In this document: positions 55,920 through 64,000 of the stretch, piece after piece
Numbering within the stretch: position 1 is the stretch's first letter
How the letters are laid out: each line of letters begins with the position of its first letter
Origin: Nocardioidaceae bacterium
GTDB lineage: Bacteria > Actinomycetota > Actinomycetes > Propionibacteriales > Nocardioidaceae
DNA length: 64,000 bases
Assembly: GCA_018672315.1 (NCBI GenBank)
Contig: CP076053.1
Coordinates: forward strand, 2,405,827 to 2,469,826
Direction of reading: 5' to 3'
The notes under the pieces: model-generated
The model's database searches: none
The model's input: the letters and a program-made list of their open reading frames with translations, nothing else
Told to the model about the DNA's origin: nothing
Position numbers and translations under genes: made by a program

Positions 55920-57317
55920 ATGTCACCGCTTGCGCCATCAAACCGCCCCGCGTACGGCACGGCAACCGCTTCCTACCAAGTCGAGGGCGGTCTCGATACC
56001 GGCGGCCGGGGTCCGTCCATCTGGGACACCTTCGCCGCACGCCCCGGCGCGGTCGTCGACGGCAGCGACGGGTCGACCGCCTGCGCGTCATGGTTCCGCC
56101 CCGAGGACGACCTCGACCTCGTCGCCGGGCTGGGTGCGGCGCTCTACCGCTTCTCCGTCGCCTGGCCCCGCATCCAGCCCGACGGCACCGGTCAGGCCCT
56201 GGCTGCGGGCCTGGACTACTACGACGCCCTCGTCGACGGCTGCCTCGCCCGCGGCATCGCGCCGATGGTCACGCTCTACCACTGGGACCTGCCCCAGGCG
56301 CTCGAGGACGCCGGCGGCTGGCTCGCGCGCGACACGGCCGAGGCGTTCGCGGCGTACGCGTCCCTGGTCGCGGAGCGGCTCGGTGACCGGGTCGAGGCCT
56401 GGGCCACGTTGAACGAGCCGTGGTGCTCGGCCTACCTCGGCTACGCCGCCGGCGTGCACGCACCCGGGCGTACGCTCCACGGCCGGGCCCACGTCGCGGC
56501 CCACCACCTCAACCTGGCGCACGGTCTGGGGGCCCAGGCACTGCGGGCCGGCCTGGGGGAACGGGCCGAGGGGCGCGTCGGGGTGGTGCACAACCTCGCG
56601 CCGGTCCGGCCCGAGGACGGCTCCGACGCGACGGTCGCGGCCGGCGACGCGGTCGACGCGATCCGCAACCGGGTGTGGACTCATCCTCTGGTGCACGGCG
56701 CGTACGACGAGGGACTGCTGCGGGTGGCCCCCGAGCTGACCGATCCGGCCGTGGTGCGCGACGGCGACCTCGCCCTGCTGCACGGGTCGGCGGACTGGAT
56801 GGGGATCAACTACTACACACCTGTCCGGGTCGCCGCCGCCGAGGACCAGGACTCGGCCGACGCCGGGAGCACCGACCCCTCGCCGTTCCCCGGTGCGCCG
56901 CCGCTGCTGCTGCCCGAGCCCGCGCCGGTCACCGACATCGGTTGGGAGATCGACGCGACCGGTCTGCGCGACGTGCTTCTCGAGGCGCACGAGCTCTCCG
57001 GCCTGCCGCTGGTCGTCAGCGAGAACGGTGCGGCGTGCGCCGACCCGGTCGGTGAGGACGGCGTCGTGCACGACGAGGACCGCATCGACTACCTCCGAGA
57101 CCACGTCGCCGCGGTGGACGAGGCGATCGAGGCCGGTGCCGACGTCCGCGCGTACCTGCTGTGGACCCTGCTCGACAACTTCGAGTGGGCCGAGGGCTAC
57201 ACCAAGACGTTCGGCATCGTCCACGTCGACCGCTCCGACGAGGAGCTGCGGCGTACGCCGAAGGACTCCTACCGCTGGTACGCCGAGCACATCGCCCGGC
57301 GCACCAGCGGCAGCTGA
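55920..57317 (+). CDS. Glycoside hydrolase family 1 beta-glucosidase
   Basis: A 465-residue retaining GH1 enzyme, expected to release glucose or galactose from short beta-glycosides inside the cell. The GH1 start GTATASYQVEGG (about 13-24), the acid/base Glu166 in TLNEPWCS, NYYTPVRV and the nucleophile in VVSENGAAC (about 366) are all present. No signal peptide. The His-rich sugar-binding box near residue 56 is replaced by CASWFRPEDD, a small oddity. The ATG at 55920 is only 47 bp from the regulator start; the leader is very short. Convergent with the permease genes. Confidence 0.93.
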   Translation: MSPLAPSNRPAYGTATASYQVEGGLDTGGRGPSIWDTFAARPGAVVDGSDGSTACASWFRPEDDLDLVAGLGAALYRFSVAWPRIQPDGTGQALAAGLDYYDALVDGCLARGIAPMVTLYHWDLPQALEDAGGWLARDTAEAFAAYASLVAERLGDRVEAWATLNEPWCSAYLGYAAGVHAPGRTLHGRAHVAAHHLNLAHGLGAQALRAGLGERAEGRVGVVHNLAPVRPEDGSDATVAAGDAVDAIRNRVWTHPLVHGAYDEGLLRVAPELTDPAVVRDGDLALLHGSADWMGINYYTPVRVAAAEDQDSADAGSTDPSPFPGAPPLLLPEPAPVTDIGWEIDATGLRDVLLEAHELSGLPLVVSENGAACADPVGEDGVVHDEDRIDYLRDHVAAVDEAIEAGADVRAYLLWTLLDNFEWAEGYTKTFGIVHVDRSDEELRRTPKDSYRWYAEHIARRTSGS

Positions 57318-57327
57318 GTCGGGGTGG

Positions 57328-58323
57328 TCAGCCCTTGACCGAGCCGGCGAGCAGGCCGCGCACGAAGTAGCGCTGCAGGCTGAGGAACACGATCAGCGGC
57401 ACGATCAGGGAGACGAACGCGCCCGCGCTCAGCAGGAAGTAGTCCTCACCGCGCTGACCCGCCAGGCTCGACAGCGGCACGGTCAGCGGTGCGACGGCCT
57501 GGTTGCCGCCGGAGAACACGAGTGCGACGAGCAGGTCGTTCCACACCCACAGGAACTGGAAGATGCCGAACGCGGCGATGGCGGGCGCCATCAGCGGCAG
57601 CATCATGCGGGTGAAGATCTGCACGTGGCCCGCGCCGTCGACACGGGCCGACTCGATCAGCTCGCCGGGGATCTCCCGCATGAAGTTGTGCAGCAGGTAG
57701 ATCGCCAGCGGCATCGCGAAGATCGCGTGGGAGAGCCAGATCGCGTAGAAGCCGCCACCGAGGGCGTCGTTGCCGCCCAGGGGGGCGAGGTTGCCGGGCG
57801 GGTTGACGTAGAACTGCTGCAGCGGGATCAGCGTGACCTGGATCGGCACGATCTGCAGCGCGAAGACCGCCACGAACAGCGCGCTCTTGCCCTTGAAGTC
57901 CATCCACGCGAACGCGTACGCCGCCATCGTGGCCAGCGTGATCGGGATGATCACCGCGGGGATCGTGATGATGAACGAGTTCACGAAGTACGTCGACAGG
58001 TTGAAGTCGCCACCCGAGGACAGCACCTGGCGGTAGTTGTCGAGGGTGACGTTCGGGTCGGTGAAGAAGGTCCACCAGCCCGAGCTGTTGATGTCGGACG
58101 CGGGCCGGAACGACGTGATCAGCAGACCCGCGGTCGGCAGCGTCCACAGGATCGCGATGAGGATGGCCAGGATCGACCCGACCCTGCCCGTGAGCGACCG
58201 CTGGGCCTGGGCGAAGCCGCTCGGACCGGCGGGGGGCTTGCCGTTGCCGCTGCCACCGTCGGCGTCGTCCTGCAGCTGCTGCTCGTCGCCCAGCGGTGCG
58301 GCGGTGGGGGTGCTGGTGCTCAT
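57328..58323 (-). CDS. Carbohydrate ABC transporter permease (MalG type)
   Basis: A 331-residue inner-membrane permease with six membrane segments and the EAA loop ELIESARVDGAGHVQIFTRMMLPLMAP, which docks the ATPase. An N-terminal polar tail of 45 residues rich in Gly, Asp and Gln precedes the first helix. The C-terminal YFVRGLLAGSVKG is the classical MalG-type end. The ATG at 58323 overlaps the upstream permease stop (ATGA). Last gene of the binding protein - permease - permease operon. Confidence 0.94.
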   Translation of the reverse strand: MSTSTPTAAPLGDEQQLQDDADGGSGNGKPPAGPSGFAQAQRSLTGRVGSILAILIAILWTLPTAGLLITSFRPASDINSSGWWTFFTDPNVTLDNYRQVLSSGGDFNLSTYFVNSFIITIPAVIIPITLATMAAYAFAWMDFKGKSALFVAVFALQIVPIQVTLIPLQQFYVNPPGNLAPLGGNDALGGGFYAIWLSHAIFAMPLAIYLLHNFMREIPGELIESARVDGAGHVQIFTRMMLPLMAPAIAAFGIFQFLWVWNDLLVALVFSGGNQAVAPLTVPLSSLAGQRGEDYFLLSAGAFVSLIVPLIVFLSLQRYFVRGLLAGSVKG

Positions 58324-59303
58324 CGTGCCTCCAGTCGGCGGAACTGCCGGACGTTGTAGAAGATGATCGGGATCACCAGGACGAAGATGACGGTCGCCAG
58401 AGCGGTGGCCAGTCCCTGGTTGTTGGCGACGAAGAACTGGCGGTAGAACTCGTACGCCAGCACCGAGGTGTCGAACTGGCCGCCGACGGTCTGCACGATG
58501 TCGAACACCTTCAGTGTCGCGATGCTGATCGTGGTGAGCACGACGATGAGAGCCGGACGGATGCTCGGCACGGTGATGTGGCGGAACATCTTCACGCCGG
58601 AGACGCCGTCGAGGCGCGCGGCCTCGATGATGTCCTCGGGGATCGCCTTGATGGACGCCGAGAGGATCACCATGGCGAACCCGGCCTGGATCCAGATCAG
58701 GATGACGATCAGGAAGAACGTGTTCCACGGTGGTGAGGTCAGGAACTGGAAGGTGGGGAGTCCGACGCCGTCGAGCATCGCGTTGAGCAGACCGATCTGC
58801 GCCGGGTTGCTGCCGTCGGCCAGCGTCACGTCGTTGTCGCGGTAGGCGTAGACGAACTTCCAGATGATGGTGGCGCCGACGAGCGAGATCGCCATCGGCA
58901 GGAAGACCAGCGCCTTCGCCTGCTTCTCGAAGCGGGAGCCGTCGACGAGCACGGCGTAGATCAGACCGATGAAAGTCGCCAGCAGCGGTGTCAGCAGCAC
59001 CCAGAACAGCGTGTTGCGGAGCACCACCAGCAGGTCGGGGTTGGTGATGATCGTCTGGTAGTTCTCGGTGCCCACGAAGTTGGTGCCGAAGGAGTCGAAC
59101 AACGACTGGTAGATCGTCTTCAGCGCCGGGTAGAGCAACCCGAAGGCCACCAGGAGCACGGCGGGCAGCAGGAAGGCGGCGGCCTGCAGCCGCTCGCCGG
59201 AACGGTTCTTGAAACGGCTGCTCAGCAGCAGGATGGCACTCATCAGCGCGATGAAGAGCGCGATCGCGATGCCCATCTGCAGGAACTTCTCGGGAGTGCT
59301 CAT
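58320..59303 (-). CDS. Carbohydrate ABC transporter permease (MalF type)
   Basis: A 327-residue permease with an extra N-terminal hydrophobic segment and the usual six-helix core. The EAA loop is DIIEAARLDGVSGVKMFRHITVPSIRP. It pairs with the MalG-type partner, whose ATG overlaps its stop. The hydrophilic loop YRDNDVTLADGSNPAQIGLL between helices is typical of MalF/UgpA-like proteins. The ATG at 59303 follows the binding-protein gene by about 110 bp. Confidence 0.94.
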   Translation of the reverse strand: MSTPEKFLQMGIAIALFIALMSAILLLSSRFKNRSGERLQAAAFLLPAVLLVAFGLLYPALKTIYQSLFDSFGTNFVGTENYQTIITNPDLLVVLRNTLFWVLLTPLLATFIGLIYAVLVDGSRFEKQAKALVFLPMAISLVGATIIWKFVYAYRDNDVTLADGSNPAQIGLLNAMLDGVGLPTFQFLTSPPWNTFFLIVILIWIQAGFAMVILSASIKAIPEDIIEAARLDGVSGVKMFRHITVPSIRPALIVVLTTISIATLKVFDIVQTVGGQFDTSVLAYEFYRQFFVANNQGLATALATVIFVLVIPIIFYNVRQFRRLEAR

Positions 59304-59413
59304 CGTCTCGCTTTCACGGGAGAGCCGGTAGTGAGGGGTGCTGACGTACGCGGTGCCGGGGCCGGCGGTGTGCCGGGCCCCGGCACCGCGTCCGTGGAGG
59401 AGTCAGCCGTCGG

Positions 59414-60817
59414 TCAGCTGGTCGGCCACGACTCCTCGATCTGGGTGAGGGCGTCACCGGTGCTCTTGCCGGTGATCCAGTCGGTCATCTGCGTCCAGAA
59501 CGAGCCGGCGCCGACGGCGCTGGGCATCTGGTCGGACCCGTCGAAGCGGAACACCGCGTTCGGGTCCTGCAGCGTCTCGGCGCTCAGCACGTCGATCGGG
59601 CTGTTCAGCAGGTTGATGTCGAGGCCGGTGTTGGCGCTGACCCAGCCGCCGTCCGGGGTGGCCTCGGCCTTCTCGTTGGCCCAGATGTCCGAGGACAGGT
59701 AGGTCTGGAACGCCTGCACCTCGGGACGGTCGTCGAAGGCGAGGACGAACTCGCCGCCGCCGAGCACCGGACGCTCGCCGTTGTCCTGCGTCACCGGGAG
59801 GTAGAACGCGAACACGTCGCCGTCCTCGGCGACGACCGGGGCGTTGCCGCCCTCGGCGCTCGGGGCCGAGGCCCACTGCGCGGCGTAGAACGACGCCTGA
59901 CGCATCATCGCGCAGTTGTCGGACAGGATCGGGTAGCCGGCGTCCTGGAAGGACGTGGACGCGATCGAGCGCACGTCGCCGAAGCCGCCGTTGACGAAGT
60001 CGCCGTTCTTCAGGATGCCGCCGACACGGTCCAGGGAGTCGGCCACGGCCTGGTCGTCGAAGGGGACCTCGTGGTTGACCCACTGGTCGTAGAAGTCGGC
60101 GCCCTGGTCGCGGAGGATCGCGTCCTCGAGCCAGTCGGTGACCGTCCAGCCGGTGGCCGTGCCGGACTCGATGCCCGCGCACCACGGCTTGGTGCCGGAC
60201 TGGGCGATCTCCTCGCTCAGCGCGGTCATCTCGTCCCAGGTCTCGGGGATCTCGTAGCCGTTCTCCTCGAAGAACGACGGCGAGTACCACACGAACGACT
60301 TGACGTTCGCGCCGAGCGGAGCGGCGTAGAAGGTGCCGTCGACCGTGCCGTACTCCCGCCAGATCTCGGGGAAGAACTCGTCGACGTTGTCGGAGACCGG
60401 CTGCGGTGCCGGCACGGTCTGGCCGGTGGCGACCATCGTGTTCACAAGGCCGGGCTGCGGCACGTAGGCGATGTCGGGGGCGTTGCCGCCGCGGACGCGG
60501 ACGGAGAGCTGGGTCTCGAACTCCTGGCTGCCCTCGTAGGCGACCTCCGCGCCGGTGCACTCGGTGAACAGCTCGTACGACGCCTGCTGGGCGTCGGACT
60601 CGGGCTGCACGATCGAGGTGAAGACACGCACCTCGGTGCCGGTGAGGTCACCGAACTGGGTGAGCTGGGAGCACTCGGCCCGGCCCTCGCCGGGAGAGGT
60701 GCCGGAGGCGGTCTGGGTGCCGCCGGTCTCCTCCGACGCGCAGCCGGTGAGGGCGATCGCGGAGACAGCGAGCGCCGCGATGCCGGTGAGGCCGCGGCGG
60801 GAGCGTGCAGAGCGCAT
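59414..60817 (-). CDS. Sugar ABC transporter substrate-binding lipoprotein
   Basis: A 467-residue family-1 extracellular solute-binding protein. The N-terminus is a lipoprotein signal with lipobox LTGCASE; the mature protein begins with a Gly/Thr-rich linker. FTECTGAEVAYEGSQEFETQL, PDIAYVPQPGLV and the WYSPSFFEENGYEIPETWDEM part are typical of alpha-glucoside or oligosaccharide binders. ATG at 60817 is chosen for the signal peptide. The 275 bp to the divergent ATPase gene (60818-61092) hold a 6-bp inverted repeat TCGTCA-TGCG-TGACGA (60850-60865), a possible operator. Confidence 0.92.
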   Translation of the reverse strand: MRSARSRRGLTGIAALAVSAIALTGCASEETGGTQTASGTSPGEGRAECSQLTQFGDLTGTEVRVFTSIVQPESDAQQASYELFTECTGAEVAYEGSQEFETQLSVRVRGGNAPDIAYVPQPGLVNTMVATGQTVPAPQPVSDNVDEFFPEIWREYGTVDGTFYAAPLGANVKSFVWYSPSFFEENGYEIPETWDEMTALSEEIAQSGTKPWCAGIESGTATGWTVTDWLEDAILRDQGADFYDQWVNHEVPFDDQAVADSLDRVGGILKNGDFVNGGFGDVRSIASTSFQDAGYPILSDNCAMMRQASFYAAQWASAPSAEGGNAPVVAEDGDVFAFYLPVTQDNGERPVLGGGEFVLAFDDRPEVQAFQTYLSSDIWANEKAEATPDGGWVSANTGLDINLLNSPIDVLSAETLQDPNAVFRFDGSDQMPSAVGAGSFWTQMTDWITGKSTGDALTQIEESWPTS

Positions 60818-60849
60818 AGGTAGGGGATGCCTTCCTGATCGGATCGGAC

Positions 60850-60865
60850 TCGTCATGCGTGACGA
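60850..60865. promoter_or_regulatory. Candidate operator in the divergent ABC promoter region
   Basis: Perfect inverted repeat TCGTCA-TGCG-TGACGA, 33 bp upstream of the binding-protein start, in the only intergenic region that can serve both divergent transcripts. It is not similar to the CTAG-centred site at 55901. The remainder of 60866-61092 shows no gene. Confidence 0.4.
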
Positions 60866-61092
60866 AAGACTGTTTCTAGTGCCAGCGCGGCTGTGATGCA
60901 AGGCACAAGGCAACGGTTCCATTACATGCGACGAAATCGAGACACGACACGGCCCTCCGTCTGATCCGGCCCTGGTCAGGCGCCGACGCACGATCTACAG
61001 TGACCCCGCTCACGTACGCTCGAGCAGCTTCACGACGAATCTCTACGACGGATCGTCCGGCACGTTCCTGCCGGTGGAGGGAAGTGACGCAG

Positions 61093-62152
<1,060 letters not shown>

Positions 62153-62172
<20 letters not shown>

Positions 62173-64000
62173 CGCGGACGCCTTCGAGGCGCGACTCGAC
62201 CTGGTCCGGGCGGACCTCACCGAGGCGCTGACGGCGGTCTACGGCGAGGACCCGGGCCTCGTCGAGGCCGTCGTCGGCGACGCGCGCTCGGCGATGGCGT
62301 CGCGCTCGCAGGCACTGCGGCGGCTCGACCGCCGCCGCGAGATCGATCCGACCTGGTTCCTGGCGCAGGACGTGGTCGGCTACGTCTGCTACGCCGACCG
62401 GTTCGCCGGCGGGCTGAGGGGTGTCCGGGAGCGGCTGGGCTACCTCGAGGAGCTCGGCGTGCGCTACCTGCACCTGATGCCCTTGCTGCGGCCGCGCGAG
62501 GGGGAGAACGACGGCGGGTACGCGGTCGTCGACTACGACGCCGTCGACCCCCGCCTCGGTGACATGGCCGACCTGGAGGCACTGGCCGCCGACCTGCACG
62601 AGCGCGGCATGGCCCTGTGCGTCGATCTCGTGCTGAACCACACCGCCCGTGAGCACGCCTGGGCCCGGGCGGCGCTGGCCGGCGACCCGACGTACCGCGC
62701 CTACTACCGCTTCTTTCCCGACCGCACCGTGCCGGACGCGGTCGAGGCGACCGTGCCCGACGTGTTCCCCGACATGGCACCCGGCAGCTTCACCCACCTG
62801 CCCGAGACCGACGAGTGGGTCTGGACGACCTTCCACGAGTTCCAGTGGGACCTGAACTGGGAGAACCCCGCGGTGTTCCGCGCGATGCTCGGCGTGCTCC
62901 TGGGGCTGGCCGGTCACGGGGTGGACGTCGTACGCCTCGACGCGGTGCCGTTCCTGTGGAAGCGGCTGGGCACCGACTGCCAGAACCAGCCCGAGGCGCA
63001 CCGCATCCTGCAGGCGCTGCGCGCGGCCGTCCGCCTGGCCGCGCCGGGCCTGGTGCTCAAGGCGGAGGCGATCGTCGGGCCCGACGAGCTCGTGCCGTAC
63101 CTCGGCGGTCACGAGGTCGAGCGTCCCGAGTGCCACCTGGCCTACGACAACCAGCTGATGGTGATGCTGTGGAGCTGCCTGGCCACGCGCGACACCGCGC
63201 TGGCACGCCAGGCGCTGCGCCGACGGCGCGACGTCCCGGCGGGCACGGGATGGGTGACCTACGTGCGCTGCCACGACGACATCGGCTGGGCGGTCGCCGA
63301 CGCGGACGCCTCGGCCGTCGGCCTGGACCCGGCCGCACACCGGGCGTTCCTGGCGGCCTACTACGGCGGCCGGCACCCGGGCGGCTTCGCGCGAGGGGTC
63401 GATTTCGGCAGCAACCCGACCTCGGGGGACGTGCGTACGTCAGGCTCCGCCGCCGCCCTCGCGGGCCTGGTCGACGCCTGCGAGACCGGCGACACCGCCG
63501 CCGAGGCCGCGGCGCTGGACCGCATCGAGCTGTTGTACGCGGTCGCGTACGCCCACGGCGGCATCCCGCTGCTCTACATGGGCGACGAGCTGGCCTCGGT
63601 CGGCGACCCGCACTGGGCCGAGGACCCCGACCACGCCGACGACAACCGGTGGCTGCACCGTCCGTCCATGGACTGGGAGGCCGCGGCCCGACGACACGAG
63701 CCGGGCACCGCCGAGACCCGGCTCTTCGCCTCGTTGCAGCGGCTCGCCCGGGCCCGGGCAGCCACCGAGGCGTGCCGCTCCGACGGGCGTACGCGGGTGC
63801 TCGAGGTCGCCGACCGCCACGTGCTCGCCTTCGTCCGCCGCCATCCCCGGTCGCGCCCGCTGCTGGTGCTGGCCAACTTCTCCGACGCCCCGAGCAGTGT
63901 CGAGGGCTCGGTGCTCGCCGAGGCCGGTGTCGGGGGAGACGACGCGCTGCGTCGTCGCGACCGCGAGGAGCCGCTTCCGCGGGACGCCACGGGTGCCCTC
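62153..64000 (+). CDS. GH13 subfamily 4 (amylosucrase-like) enzyme, 3' end beyond window
   Basis: 616 residues are visible without a stop. The alpha-amylase barrel carries VDLVLNHTAREH, the nucleophile Asp263 in VVRLDAVPF, the acid/base Glu305 in LKAEAIVG and the transition-state Asp375 in RCHDDIGWA. The N-terminal helical domain (1-75) and WFLAQDVVGYVCYADRFAGGL are typical of amylosucrase-type GH13_4 proteins, which act on sucrose or related glucosides. The GTG at 62153 overlaps the ATPase gene. Likely intracellular breakdown enzyme for the imported sugar. Confidence 0.9.

Overview
The window is a GC-rich (roughly 70% or more) chromosome segment of an actinobacterium. Many genes start with GTG, coding is dense, and adjacent genes often overlap at ATGA or GTGA. 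Actinobacterial markers include the mycothiol S-conjugate amidase Mca next to a DUF4307 protein and GreA, a WS/DGAT acyltransferase, a Z-isoprenyl transferase beside a hemolysin III protein (as in mycobacteria), and an Asp23/DUF6286/AmaP envelope cluster. The constant recurrence of CGTACG-type hexamers and the frameshifted AbiEi/DUF559-type gene suggest the Nocardioidaceae (Nocardioides-like). That placement is inference.

Layout. 1-5.7 kb: end of an acidic protein, family-5 uracil-DNA glycosylase, adenosine deaminase family enzyme, CsbD, a four-helix membrane protein, a TetR regulator, an unusual short tRNA with anticodon UAA, and a Bax inhibitor-1 protein with a strong terminator. 5.7-12.8 kb: SGNH hydrolase, cobalamin-binding protein, MOSC, TSUP exporter and YigZ; then a frameshifted DUF559-type gene between two identical 35-bp palindromes; then an NhaC antiporter. 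12.9-17.6 kb: WS/DGAT, a GH2 glycosidase, and msrA, whose 3' end is duplicated around an orphan gene. 17.6-25.1 kb: two AI-2E family transporters, threonine ammonia-lyase, GreA, DUF4307, Mca, a methyltransferase and a thioredoxin. 25.2-27 kb: two tandem paralogues with an N-terminal membrane helix and a C-terminal CCHC zinc knuckle. 27-38.5 kb: SDR, PEP carboxylase, a candidate manganese riboswitch before a GDT1/TMEM165 transporter, a GntR-rhodanese-phosphoesterase operon, an alcohol dehydrogenase, a histidine kinase, an SGNH hydrolase, hemolysin III and the isoprenyl transferase.

38.7-52.2 kb: PhoH, a secreted transglycosylase-like protein, a carboxylesterase, then IclR divergent from an SDR / FAD oxidase / FGGY kinase operon (probably an uncharacterised polyol or sugar pathway). 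Next comes the Asp23 cluster, a class II fumarase, and two facing arrays of a 21-bp repeat, one of which is translated inside a spermidine-synthase-like gene. 53.1-64 kb: a class I (Fe-S) fumarase, then a glucoside island: LacI regulator, divergent GH1 beta-glucosidase, two permeases, a binding protein, an ATPase and a GH13_4 (amylosucrase-like) enzyme cut by the window end.

The best candidates for something undescribed are the zinc-knuckle pair, the 21-bp facing arrays, the msrA-end duplication carrying an orphan gene, the palindrome-bounded unit, the short UAA tRNA, and the frame-independent abundance of CGTACG. No CRISPR array, integrase, transposase or rRNA was seen.
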